Source of the DNA: Chitinophaga sp. YR573
GTDB taxonomy: Bacteria > Bacteroidota > Bacteroidia > Chitinophagales > Chitinophagaceae
Assembly (NCBI RefSeq): GCF_900110995.1
Contig: NZ_FOJF01000002.1
Coordinates: 310,001-374,000 of the forward strand
Direction of reading: 5' to 3'
DNA: 64,000 bases
This document shows positions 44,839 through 53,437 of the stretch, piece by piece. Position numbers and translations under genes: made by a program. Numbering within the stretch: the stretch's first letter is position 1; the number at the start of each line of letters is the position of its first letter. The notes beneath the pieces are model-generated. The model saw only the letters and a list, made by a program, of their open reading frames with translations, ran no database searches and was not told the DNA's origin.

Positions 44839-44963
44839 AATACGTGGGTTTAACTGTTTATGTGGGGTTTTAACTCTTTTAAAGGTAAACGTTAAGTCTT
44901 AAAAGCATAAAAGGGAGTAGGAGAATTGAGTATTAATGCTTTTATTGCATTAATTTTACATAT

Positions 44964-45455
44964 ATGGAATTAGGAGATAAAGGCGTAAAGCTCATTAAGC
45001 ATTTCGAGAAATGCCATTTAACGGCATATCAGGACAGTAAGGGTGTATGGACAATTGGTTGGGGGAATACTTTCTATGAAGATGATAAACCTGTCAAAAA
45101 AGGAGATACTATCACGCAGGTAAATGCAGATAAATTATTTACTGCTATTACAAAAGGCTTTGTAGCCGATGTAAACAAACTGACGAAAGGTGTTGTCCTT
45201 AAACAGCAGCAGTTTGACAGCCTGGTATCATTTGCATATAATGTTGGCAGTGACCTGAATAATAACGGTGTTGCTGAGGGGTTGGGAGATAGTACGCTGC
45301 TGAAAGTAGTGAAGCTGAATCCCAAAGACCCTACAGTGGTTTGCGAGTTCCTGAAATGGAATGTATCCGGAGGTAAAGTGCTGGATGGATTGACGAGAAG
45401 AAGAAAAGCGGAAGCTTATTTATACATGGCAGGAGAGCTGGAGTTTTTTGAATAA
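44964..45455 (+). CDS. GH24 phage-type lysozyme
   Basis: A 163-residue endolysin-like muramidase of the T4 lysozyme family. The catalytic spacing E-x8-D-x5-T is intact: Glu15, Asp24 and Thr30 in FEKCHLTAYQDSKGVWTIGW. QQQFDSLVSFAYNVGSD is the second family signature. There is no signal peptide or anchor, so it would need a holin, signal-arrest or lysis to reach peptidoglycan. No other phage genes are adjacent; it could be a lone phage remnant or a domesticated bacteriocin-type enzyme. Confidence 0.92.
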   Translation: MELGDKGVKLIKHFEKCHLTAYQDSKGVWTIGWGNTFYEDDKPVKKGDTITQVNADKLFTAITKGFVADVNKLTKGVVLKQQQFDSLVSFAYNVGSDLNNNGVAEGLGDSTLLKVVKLNPKDPTVVCEFLKWNVSGGKVLDGLTRRRKAEAYLYMAGELEFFE

Positions 45456-45548
45456 GCTAATCTTCTTTCCCAGAAGGGGGCATCTGCCCATCTTTTATAT
45501 CTCTCGCGAAGCTGAATGTCAGTTTATAATCTTCTTTAAAAGAGAATA

Positions 45549-45577
45549 CCCTCTGAAATGTGTATCATTTCAGAGGG
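45549..45577. terminator. Bidirectional terminator hairpin
   Basis: A perfect 12-bp stem (45549-45560 with 45566-45577) with a 5-nt loop, between the convergent lysozyme and GH95 genes. Confidence 0.75.
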
Positions 45578-45590
45578 CGTTTAAATGTTA

Positions 45591-48038
45591 TTATGCTGTT
45601 GTGATGTTTTTGATCTCTCCATTTATCTGCACCTTCACCTGCCTTGGTTTATCAGCATAAATTTTATAGTTAGTTACTTTTTTATTCTTCCATTCAATAT
45701 CAACTGTAAAACCACCTTCTGCTTTTAATCCCTGTATTTTCCCTGAAGGCCATTCATCCGGTAATGCAGGTAATAGTGTAAGCAGGCCATCTTCATTACA
45801 GGATAATAACATTTCTGCTATCAGTCCGGATATAGCCATCGATGTATCTATCTGCCACACAGGTATCCATGCTCCTTCCGGTCTTTGAATAAACTCCAGA
45901 TCTTTTGCAGATGTATCTTTTACCGGTACCTGCTGGAAAGTTAACAGGTTCTCAAACCCTGCATCTGAGATGATCTGTGTAAAGATTTTATTAGCTCTTT
46001 CAGCATCATGTAATCTGAGCCAGCAGAGAGAACGAAGTCCTAATGACCAGTTACCAGCTGTATGAATATCTGTATGCGGAATGTTTTTATAATTTCGTTC
46101 TTCACCCCGCATATTCAATGTTTGTTTTGCTGCTGCGGCCAGTTCTTTTGTATCGGGGGTAATTTGTTTAGCAGGCCAGAGTCCGTACAGATGACCGATG
46201 TGCCGGTGATTACATCCGGGTGTATCTATATCCTCTTCCCATTCCTGTAACTGTCCGTACCGGCCTATCTTTAAAGGCATCAGTTTATCTCTGGCTTCTT
46301 TTAAACGATTGGCGAATGTAGGATCAGTATTTAATATTTCTCCTGCTTTTATGGTATTGGTAAACAGTTCGTGCACCATTTCAATGTCCTGGAAGTTGCA
46401 GGGCACATTGAGTATATCCTGATCAAAAGAACTACCTGTAGCAAAGAGTTTTCCATTCTCTATAAAAGCACCATGTTCTGCAGAACCACTGGGAGCAGTT
46501 ACAAGATGACCTTTATATTCTACCAGGTTTTGCAGCCAGAAAAGGGCCGCGCCTTTCATGGTAGGATATCCTGATTCTTTCAGGTAGTTTTTATCCTGGG
46601 AGTATACAAAGTGTTTCCATATGAAATGGCAGTGCCAGGCTGCCGCTGCGGGATACATACCCCATTCTATTTCAAAGCCCGGTGCAGCGTATCCCCATAT
46701 GTTGCCGATGCTATGGCTTACCCATCCTTCACTGTTATAATATTCTTTTGCTACTTCTGTACCTGGCTTTACGAGTCCGTTGATCCAGTCGATATATGGC
46801 AGCATACATTCCGCTAAATTAGTGGCAGAGGCTCCGCTGTAATTCAGTTGTACATTAATGTTTGACTGGTAGTTTCCTGCCCATTGAGCGGCTTCAAACA
46901 TGTTCCAGCCACCTTGCAGGTTAGCGGGTAAAGCGCCTGGTCTTGAACCGCTGATAAGCAGATAACGGCTTAAATTAAAGTAGAGAACTTTCAATCCCGG
47001 GTCTGCGTTTTTCGCCGCATAGTTTTTCCATCTTTCATTGGTGGGCAGGGACTCTGCGGCAGGTTGCCCGCTAACGTTTAGTTTCACCCTGTTGTATAAG
47101 TGCTGGTAATCTTCTATATGCCGGTTTTTTAACGGTTTATTGCGGGCTGATATAATCCGTTCTTCTGTTATCTTAAATGGATCTGCGCCGTTATATAAAG
47201 GTGCTATTGGCAGGTATTCTGTTGCTGCTGCGAGGATGATACTTGCGGTATCCGCGCCTTCTACTATTACATCCTGCCCGTTTAAATATACCTTACCACC
47301 AGGGCAATCCAGGTGCATCTTTAAACAGAAATTCCTGTTATTACCGTTTATTTTTCCTGATAGCTGAAGGATATTATCTTTCAGACTGATCTGATGATTT
47401 TCCTGGAATACATTCCATTTCAGGGTGAAGGAGATCTTCTTTTTCGCAGTGCTGGAAAAATTGAAAACGGCTACTTTATCGGGGTATGAACAGTAATATT
47501 CTCTTTTATAACCTATGCCATCTATTTCATATTGTACATTAGCTATAGCTGATGTAAGATCGAGGCTACGGGTATATTTTTGTTCATTGGTATGGTTGAA
47601 CAGGATGGATAAGCGGCCGAATGCAGAGAAATGACCGTATCCTTTATCATTTCCCAGGAAGCTGCTTTTTATCAGGTTATCTGCTTCTTTCAGGTTTTCT
47701 ATCTTATTGCTGAGTGTCAGTTCCCTTATTTTAGACAGGTGTTCTTTACCTCCGGGTACGATGCCATAGTGATAATCCTTGTATTCTCCCGGTCCGCCTG
47801 TCCAGAGTGTTTTCTCTGTTATGCTGAATATTTCTTCGGATACTCCTCCGAGGAAAGATAAGCCCAGTAAACCGTTACCGATATGTATAGATTGACTGTT
47901 CCAGTATTTACCGGGATAGTTAAACCATATTTTTTCATTGAAGGATTGCTGTGTTTTGTTAAATGCCAACAGGGGAGATTTTATGAATAGTCCCGGTGAC
48001 ATGACTGCTATCGTTTTTATAAGTTCTCTTCTGTCCAC
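45591..48038 (-). CDS. Glycoside hydrolase family 95 (alpha-L-fucosidase-like)
   Basis: An 815-residue enzyme of the GH95 family, which cleaves alpha-L-fucosyl (sometimes alpha-L-galactosyl) linkages by inversion. The N-terminal beta-sandwich starts with IWFNYPGKYWNSQSIHIGNG. The (alpha/alpha)6 barrel carries WAGNYQSNINVQLNY (the paired catalytic Asn), APSGSAEHGAF in place of the usual PS-x-SPEN (acid Glu kept), and WQIDTSMA in place of QIDGNFG (Asp kept). The substitutions around kept catalytic residues suggest altered specificity. The start is GTG; the N-terminus (RRELIKTIAVMSPGLFI) resembles a twin-arginine or lipoprotein-free export signal. No polysaccharide-utilisation locus partners are nearby. 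Confidence 0.88.
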   Translation of the reverse strand: MDRRELIKTIAVMSPGLFIKSPLLAFNKTQQSFNEKIWFNYPGKYWNSQSIHIGNGLLGLSFLGGVSEEIFSITEKTLWTGGPGEYKDYHYGIVPGGKEHLSKIRELTLSNKIENLKEADNLIKSSFLGNDKGYGHFSAFGRLSILFNHTNEQKYTRSLDLTSAIANVQYEIDGIGYKREYYCSYPDKVAVFNFSSTAKKKISFTLKWNVFQENHQISLKDNILQLSGKINGNNRNFCLKMHLDCPGGKVYLNGQDVIVEGADTASIILAAATEYLPIAPLYNGADPFKITEERIISARNKPLKNRHIEDYQHLYNRVKLNVSGQPAAESLPTNERWKNYAAKNADPGLKVLYFNLSRYLLISGSRPGALPANLQGGWNMFEAAQWAGNYQSNINVQLNYSGASATNLAECMLPYIDWINGLVKPGTEVAKEYYNSEGWVSHSIGNIWGYAAPGFEIEWGMYPAAAAWHCHFIWKHFVYSQDKNYLKESGYPTMKGAALFWLQNLVEYKGHLVTAPSGSAEHGAFIENGKLFATGSSFDQDILNVPCNFQDIEMVHELFTNTIKAGEILNTDPTFANRLKEARDKLMPLKIGRYGQLQEWEEDIDTPGCNHRHIGHLYGLWPAKQITPDTKELAAAAKQTLNMRGEERNYKNIPHTDIHTAGNWSLGLRSLCWLRLHDAERANKIFTQIISDAGFENLLTFQQVPVKDTSAKDLEFIQRPEGAWIPVWQIDTSMAISGLIAEMLLSCNEDGLLTLLPALPDEWPSGKIQGLKAEGGFTVDIEWKNKKVTNYKIYADKPRQVKVQINGEIKNITTA

Positions 48039-48151
48039 TGTATGAATTTTAGCTGTTCACTGACAAATGTGTGCAATAAGGTATAAAAATGTTTTGAGAT
48101 TTTCTACATGATTTAGCGTGGGTAGTGACTCAGTTCTCATATTATGAGAGA

Positions 48152-48342
48152 GTAGATTGGCAGATGTTGTTGATCGATAAATACACTGCATCTGACTGTT
48201 TAGTTCTCTGATTTAGCTTTGGAATATGGGTTCAGGATTTGTTTTTGAATTTAACTTCACCTAATATTCACGTCAGATAAGGTGTATTTATCGATCAACA
48301 ACATCTGGCGCGAAGATTATGTAATCAAACTAAGGCACTACC
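48152..48342 (+). repeat. Covarying-arm hairpin element, copy 3
   Basis: Arms 48161-48186 and 48282-48307 are complementary over 26 bp; the loop is 48187-48281 (95 nt). Against copy 1 the arms show two changed base pairs and one inserted base pair, each matched on both sides, plus one outermost position that no longer pairs. The loop is otherwise almost identical. The conserved 3' flank ends at 48342, immediately before the stop codon of the convergent DUF922 gene (48343). Confidence 0.85.
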
Positions 48343-49140
48343 TTAACGTGCGTATGCAGCAAGTGCTGTTAACTCTGCTGCGACGTTATGTTCCCAAAGA
48401 GCTTGAGGCTCCGGATTCAGCCCATGATTGGTTTGTTCATCATATAAGTCTTGCCTTTCCTTGTATAAGGTATGCATCTTCAGGAAGGCTGCTTCGGTGT
48501 TTTGTGCATTAAGATGAGCTTCCGCCAGTTCTTTCCGTAATTTCCTGGCGTATATTTCACATAAGTCGAAATGCAGTTGTTCATGTACCAGTAGAGCTGG
48601 TTTTTTTTGTGTTGGTCTGGCACTGCTTTGATAACAGATAAATTCATTTGTTACTATTACATTGGCGCCTGGATCTACCCGTAAACCAAGTCTGCAGGAA
48701 GTTGTAGCTGCTATGTTTGTATCCCGGTTTGGCTTAGGTGTTCCTTTAAAATCATCCCATGTAAGTTTACGGGTACTGCTCCATTCAAACTTTGTTTCGT
48801 ATGATTTTACATTATCGACTTTATATATTTTCGCAGTAATCCTGTCACAGTTATTTTTATAATCCGGTTTTTTATACTCAATTATTTTTACAAGGTTAGC
48901 TCCTTTTGATCTTGCTATTTGTTTGAGTTTGTCAATTGCTTCATCGTATGTGCAGGCTCCGTTGTCAAAGGAATTTATTGTCCCTATCTCATCTCTGAAA
49001 TGAAAACGATCTCCCTGATCAAGTACTAATATGAAAGCGCTGTCCGCAAGTGGCGGCCTGTTGGTTGTAATCCCTGATTGTAATTTAGGAGAACAGGAAT
49101 AAAGACAGATAACTACGAACGCATAAAGGAATTGTTTCAT
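48343..49140 (-). CDS. DUF922 family putative Zn-dependent protease, lipoprotein
   Basis: 265 residues from the ATG at 49140, which gives a signal peptide with lipobox CLYSC. The C-terminal DUF922 domain contains KLTWDDFKGTPKP and the putative zinc-binding motif LLVHEQLHFDLCEIYARKL (HExxH-like, HEQLH). A helical stretch follows (AEAHLNAQNTEAAFLKMHTLY). The family is predicted to be a metalloprotease, but activity is not established. The 3' end of the gene abuts hairpin copy 3. Confidence 0.8.
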   Translation of the reverse strand: MKQFLYAFVVICLYSCSPKLQSGITTNRPPLADSAFILVLDQGDRFHFRDEIGTINSFDNGACTYDEAIDKLKQIARSKGANLVKIIEYKKPDYKNNCDRITAKIYKVDNVKSYETKFEWSSTRKLTWDDFKGTPKPNRDTNIAATTSCRLGLRVDPGANVIVTNEFICYQSSARPTQKKPALLVHEQLHFDLCEIYARKLRKELAEAHLNAQNTEAAFLKMHTLYKERQDLYDEQTNHGLNPEPQALWEHNVAAELTALAAYAR

Positions 49141-49270
49141 CTTTGGTAACGACTGATTGCGTAACGAAGATAGGGGCATTCGGGGTGGAAGGAGTGTGGG
49201 AAGGCTTTTTTAACAGATTTTTACGTACTTTAAGTTATTCTTTTATTCAATATCTTAAGTAAAGTAATAA

Positions 49271-49699
49271 GTGAAGCGCTTACGAAGGAAAATAGTTAGA
49301 GTTCTTAAATACCTGAACAGGCCGCGATTTATAATGCCTGTTCTTATAATCGCTTATGGTGTAGCATTTGTTAGAGGTGATAAAGCACGAGTGAGGCTTA
49401 TGACACACCATTCAATAACGGACGGTATTTTCAATGACTTTACTACTGGCGGTAGGTCCGGTAGCCTTGTTCATTATTCGTTTGAGATAAATGGGAAGAC
49501 ATATACTGCTACCGATATATGTAATGGTGTTAAGAGCAATAAGGGTTACTTCCTTACGGAACATCATTTCCCGGTTGTTTACCAGATTGGCGATACTGAT
49601 AATAATGAAATGCTGATAACTCCTGACGATTTTAAAGCATTTCATATAGAATTTCCGGATAGTTTATCCTGGGTGAAGACGTATCTTAATTATTATTAA
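49271..49699 (+). CDS. Small membrane-anchored hypothetical protein (DUF3592-like)
   Basis: A 142-residue protein starting with GTG. It has a basic N-terminus (KRLRRKIVRVLKYLNRPR), one membrane helix (about 22-37) and a beta-rich extracytoplasmic domain (VHYSFEINGKTYTATDICNG, then FPVVYQIGDTDNNEM). The Y-x-F-x-V-N-G-K-x-Y pattern recalls DUF3592-like proteins. Function unknown. It stands alone between DUF922 and tRNA-Gly. Confidence 0.6.
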   Translation: MKRLRRKIVRVLKYLNRPRFIMPVLIIAYGVAFVRGDKARVRLMTHHSITDGIFNDFTTGGRSGSLVHYSFEINGKTYTATDICNGVKSNKGYFLTEHHFPVVYQIGDTDNNEMLITPDDFKAFHIEFPDSLSWVKTYLNYY

Positions 49700-49765
49700 A
49701 ACAGGCCAAAAATGGAAAATCCTTTAAAATGTATACTAATAAACATTTTAAAGGATTCATTTCTG

Positions 49766-49838
49766 AGCGGGAAACGGGACTCGGACCCGCGACCTTTAGT
49801 TTGGGAAACTAATGCTCTACCAACTGAGCTATTCCCGC
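49766..49838 (-). tRNA. tRNA-Gly (anticodon CCC)
   Basis: A 73-nt cloverleaf on the minus strand. The acceptor stem is GCGGGAA paired with TTCCCGC, the D arm contains AGCTCAGTTGGTAGAGC, the anticodon loop is TTCCCAA (anticodon CCC) in a TTAGT/ACTAA stem, and the T arm contains GGTCCGAGTCC. CCA is not encoded. Confidence 0.95.
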
Positions 49839-49863
49839 TTATATACCAGTAAATGTAAGAAAG

Positions 49864-50643
49864 TTATTCGATTTGTTGCGCAATCAGCTCTGCGATATCC
49901 AGCACTTTCACACTGTCTTCTTTGCCTTGTTCTTTTACACCATCCGTAAGCATTGTCATGCAGAAAGGGCAGTTGGATGCTATTACGGAAGCACCTGTTT
50001 CTACCGCTTCGCGGCCACGTTCGAAGTTAATACGCGTACTACCTTTTTCCTCTTCTTTGAACATTTGCGCACCACCTGCACCACAGCATAAACCATTGCT
50101 TTTGCAACGCTTCATCTCTACTAATTCAGCGTCGAGGGCTTCGAGGACTTTACGGGGCGCTTCATAAATATTGTTAGCACGGCCCAGGTAACAGGAATCA
50201 TGATAAGTGATCTTCTTACCTTTAAAAGATCCTTCTTCTTTCATTTTTATTTTACCTGCATCTATGAGTTGTTGCAGATAAGTAGCATGATGGATCACTT
50301 CATAATTACCGCCTAACTCAGGGTATTCATTACGAAGTGTATTGAAGCAATGAGGGCAGGCGGTCACTATTTTCTTTACGTTGTAGTTATTCAACACCAT
50401 GATGTTGTTCTGCGCCATCATCTGAAAGATGAACTCATTACCCGCTCTGCGGGCAGGATCGCCGGTACAGCTTTCTTCCTTGCCGAGAATAGCAAAGCGT
50501 ACACCTACCTTATCCAGTATTGTAACAAATGCTTTTGTGATCTTTTGTGCACGTTGATCAAAACTACCGGCACATCCCACCCAAAAAAGAATTTCAGGAG
50601 ATTCACCACCGGCGGCATATTCGGCCATCGTTTTTATTTGCAT
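49864..50643 (-). CDS. (Fe-S)-binding CCG-domain protein (HdrB/LutA-like)
   Basis: A 259-residue protein with two CCG (cysteine-rich) domains that bind a non-cubane or linear Fe-S cluster. The first is TACPHCFNTLRNEYP and the second HDSCYLGR followed by CKSNGLCCGAGGAQM; the N-terminal part has FWVGCAGSFD and KEESCTGDPARR. Similar subunits occur in heterodisulfide reductase, glycolate oxidase (GlcF) and lactate oxidation (LutA). It starts 12 bp after the membrane Fe-S protein, so the pair forms one redox module. Electron donor and acceptor are unknown. Confidence 0.88.
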   Translation of the reverse strand: MQIKTMAEYAAGGESPEILFWVGCAGSFDQRAQKITKAFVTILDKVGVRFAILGKEESCTGDPARRAGNEFIFQMMAQNNIMVLNNYNVKKIVTACPHCFNTLRNEYPELGGNYEVIHHATYLQQLIDAGKIKMKEEGSFKGKKITYHDSCYLGRANNIYEAPRKVLEALDAELVEMKRCKSNGLCCGAGGAQMFKEEEKGSTRINFERGREAVETGASVIASNCPFCMTMLTDGVKEQGKEDSVKVLDIAELIAQQIE

Positions 50644-50655
50644 GTTCGTATCAGT

Positions 50656-51930
50656 TTAGGAATTCATTTCAATAGCCCATTTATCCCTGTCATCCGGACT
50701 GAATTTCCAGGGGGCCATGTTATTTTCAATATTGCTGAACATCATATTCCACTCCTGCGGAGCACTCGATTCTTCCATCACCAGATGACGACGCAGTTGC
50801 AAAATAATATGCAGCGGATTGATGCTCACCGGACATTCCTGTACACAAGCGTTACAGGACGTGCAGGCACGGAGTTCTTCTTCGCTGATATAATCGCGCA
50901 GCAATGATTTACCATCTTCTTTGTTAGCTAATAACCCCAGTTCCTCAGCACGGTCACGGGTGTCCATCATGATCTTACGGGGAGAGAGTTTCTTACCGGT
51001 AATATTAGCCGGACAGGCAGCCGTACAACGGCCACACTCTGTACAACTGTACGCGTCCAGTAAGTTCTTCCAGGTAAGGTCATTCACGTCTTTAGCGCCG
51101 AATTTAGGCATTACATCAGAAGCCGGTTCGCTGCCAGCGAGTTCCGGCTGCAGCATCAGTTGTACTTCTTTTTGTACAGCAGGCATGTTCTCCATTTTGC
51201 CTTTAGGAAGCAGGTCACTGTAATAAGCATTCGGGAATGCCAGTATAATATGCAGATGCTTGGAATAAGGCAGATAATTTAGGAAAGCAAGGATACCCAG
51301 GATATGCAGCCACCAGCAGCTACGCTCTATAGCTATCAAAGTAGTATCTGAAAGACCGCTTAAAATACCCGTGAATTGCCCGGAGATCCAAAAAGGACTA
51401 TGCGCCTGATCTGCCGTATTCATCGTAAGGAACAGCAGCATCAGCACTATCTCTGTAATGAGGATGTAGTTGGCATCGGAACGTGGCCATCCGTCCAGCT
51501 CATGCTGGTTCAGACGTTTCACTTTAATGATATTCCTGCGGATAAGGAATACCGCACAGCCTAAAATCACCAGGACTGCCAGGATTTCAAAACAGCCTAT
51601 TAATACAGGGTATAAGCCTCCTAATATGGGGGCAAAGAGGCGGTGTTTACCAAGGATACCATCCAGGATGATCTCCAGGATTTCGAGGTTGATAATGATA
51701 AAGCCCGCATATACGAAGAAGTGCAGCACGGCTACCAGTGGCTTGCGGAACATCTTTTTCTGCCCGAAAGCCAGCAGTAATACGTTCTTCCAGCGTAGGG
51801 CCGGTTCATCATTTAGCTGTACATCACGCCCCAGCAGTATGTTCCGCCTGATCTGTCCCGCTTTCCGGGAGAAAAGGTATACTGCCAGTCCGAAGGCTAT
51901 TACAAACAGAAGCTCCTGAATAATATGCAT
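50656..51930 (-). CDS. Membrane-bound 4Fe-4S dicluster protein (HdrC/NarI-like)
   Basis: 424 residues from the ATG at 51930 (an upstream ATG at 51984 would add 18). The N-terminal half has about six membrane helices resembling a cytochrome-b/NarI-type subunit (LLFVIAFGLAVYLFS; FFVYAGFIIINLEIL; IALNE-free segment near 230). The C-terminal half carries two 4Fe-4S motifs: CTECGRCTAACPANITGKKL and CTSCNACVQECPVSINPL. It most likely moves electrons between the quinone pool and the CCG protein encoded 12 bp downstream. Confidence 0.88.
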   Translation of the reverse strand: MHIIQELLFVIAFGLAVYLFSRKAGQIRRNILLGRDVQLNDEPALRWKNVLLLAFGQKKMFRKPLVAVLHFFVYAGFIIINLEILEIILDGILGKHRLFAPILGGLYPVLIGCFEILAVLVILGCAVFLIRRNIIKVKRLNQHELDGWPRSDANYILITEIVLMLLFLTMNTADQAHSPFWISGQFTGILSGLSDTTLIAIERSCWWLHILGILAFLNYLPYSKHLHIILAFPNAYYSDLLPKGKMENMPAVQKEVQLMLQPELAGSEPASDVMPKFGAKDVNDLTWKNLLDAYSCTECGRCTAACPANITGKKLSPRKIMMDTRDRAEELGLLANKEDGKSLLRDYISEEELRACTSCNACVQECPVSINPLHIILQLRRHLVMEESSAPQEWNMMFSNIENNMAPWKFSPDDRDKWAIEMNS

Positions 51931-52009
51931 ACACCAGATTTGACTTTGTAATTTACAGCAATCTAAGTAAAAAACATTTTCCATACTTTTACCCTTTCAA
52001 ATAATCAAT

Positions 52010-52507
52010 ATGGAAACAAAGAATGTGATCCTCACGCAGGATGTGATAGAGAAGAAGATAGAGCGTATTGCTTACGAAATATATGAACACAACAGCGATG
52101 AACAGGAGATCATCCTGGCCGGTATATGGGACAGAGGCTCTATCCTTGCCCAGAAAATAGCCCGTATCCTGCAACGGATCTCTCCTTTGAAAATCAAACT
52201 GATAGAGCTGAAACTGGATAAATCACATCCGGATACAGTGGAAGTATCTGAAAAACTGGATTTCAATGGTAAAGTGATCGTGTTAATAGATGATGTGGCC
52301 CATTCCGGCCGTACTATGCTGTATGCACTCAAACCTTTACTGGAATTCCTTCCCAAGAAGATCCAGAGCGCGGTACTGGTAGACCGTAAACATAAATCTT
52401 TCCCTTTATCTGTTGATTTCGTGGGTTATTCACTGTCCACTATGCAACAGGATATGGTAATGGTAGATGTGGAAGGAGAGGAGATCAAATCAGCTTACCT
52501 GATTTAA
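52010..52507 (+). CDS. Phosphoribosyltransferase (PyrR/Hpt-like)
   Basis: A 165-residue type I phosphoribosyltransferase. The PRPP-binding motif is VIVLIDDVAHSGRTMLYAL (about residues 90-108). The N-terminal AGIWDRGSILAQKIA replaces the usual AI-x-RGG loop, and VLVDRKHKSFPLSVDFVGY matches the hood region. It resembles PyrR-type regulators/uracil phosphoribosyltransferases more than purine enzymes, but the base it uses cannot be read from sequence. It is divergent from the Fe-S pair, and its stop overlaps the convergent DUF2279 gene by 4 bp. Confidence 0.85.
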   Translation: METKNVILTQDVIEKKIERIAYEIYEHNSDEQEIILAGIWDRGSILAQKIARILQRISPLKIKLIELKLDKSHPDTVEVSEKLDFNGKVIVLIDDVAHSGRTMLYALKPLLEFLPKKIQSAVLVDRKHKSFPLSVDFVGYSLSTMQQDMVMVDVEGEEIKSAYLI

Positions 52508-53409
52508 AAATAGATAAAATGACCTTTTAGCCTGCCCTGGGAGGTTAACTCAAGGGCAGGAGCAGGGAATTTAAGCATGTTCAGTACCTGGAACAACGCT
52601 TTCACCCCTTTTCTACGTGTAGGTATCTTCGTGAAATCTATATCCGGAGACAAGTAAAACTGGCGGTTACGCTGGATAAAGCTGTAATTATGCCGGATGC
52701 CATTATCATCTTCCCAGCTATTATTATCTCCCTTTAACATCCCTTCCGCTCCATACCCCACTGCCATATTCAGCCAGGCAGGAACATCCGCACCAAAAGA
52801 ATGCAGGTTAACGGACAGCCAGTACGTTTGCGCATTATAATCTTTCAGAGTTCTTTCCGGCAGGCTCTTCCCGAATAATTCGGTAGCGCGTGCCTTCACC
52901 GCCGGGTCCCGGTAATGAATAGGAAATGAGGAGAACTTTACCTGGATTCGTTGTTCATCCCAGGCCAGTTCCTGGCTGATCATCAGGCCGGCACCAAAGG
53001 CATTAGCCGTCATATCTCCCCATGAAAATCCCCATTCAGATGAATAAGCGTCCAGTACTTCTATGACCGACTGATAAGTAAATCCACTTAATCCCCCTAT
53101 CCAGATCTGTTGTTTTCTGGGAAGTCCGGTATAACGCCATAACTCGCGACTTAATTTCCCTTCCATATAAGCGCTGTATACATGCCCCATTTTATCCATC
53201 TGCAGCCATTCCCCGTCGTCATTGAAGAAATGGAAGCCAGCCCGGGGATATTGCCTGTACCAGGCATCATTCAATGCTGCTAAAGAACTGCCATATAAGC
53301 CAACAGTAACGCTGCTCATGAGAAGAATTCTGGGTTTTATAAGGGTATCCTGCGCCTGGCAGGGCAACAGGTACAATATGAATAAGCAGGTTTTGGCCAG
53401 GTATCTCAT
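52504..53409 (-). CDS. DUF2279 family protein
   Basis: A 301-residue exported protein with a signal peptide (about 1-19). The DUF2279 (YfiM-like) core is DDGEWLQMDKMGHVYSAY, followed by GLSGFTYQSVIEVLDAYSSE and WGDMTANAFGAGLMISQELA. The acidic/histidine pattern (D-K-M-G-H) is the family hallmark. The C-terminal part is beta-rich. Probably an outer-membrane or periplasmic protein of unknown function. Its stop overlaps that of the phosphoribosyltransferase gene. Confidence 0.8.
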   Translation of the reverse strand: MRYLAKTCLFILYLLPCQAQDTLIKPRILLMSSVTVGLYGSSLAALNDAWYRQYPRAGFHFFNDDGEWLQMDKMGHVYSAYMEGKLSRELWRYTGLPRKQQIWIGGLSGFTYQSVIEVLDAYSSEWGFSWGDMTANAFGAGLMISQELAWDEQRIQVKFSSFPIHYRDPAVKARATELFGKSLPERTLKDYNAQTYWLSVNLHSFGADVPAWLNMAVGYGAEGMLKGDNNSWEDDNGIRHNYSFIQRNRQFYLSPDIDFTKIPTRRKGVKALFQVLNMLKFPAPALELTSQGRLKGHFIYF

Positions 53410-53437
53410 GTAATGGGTGTATCGGAATAAAGTTAGC

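Noticed and set aside
48282..48512. Plus-strand ORF of 76 codons starting in hairpin copy 3
   Set aside because: Beyond the repeat it runs antisense to the well-supported DUF922 gene; the downstream half has no independent support.
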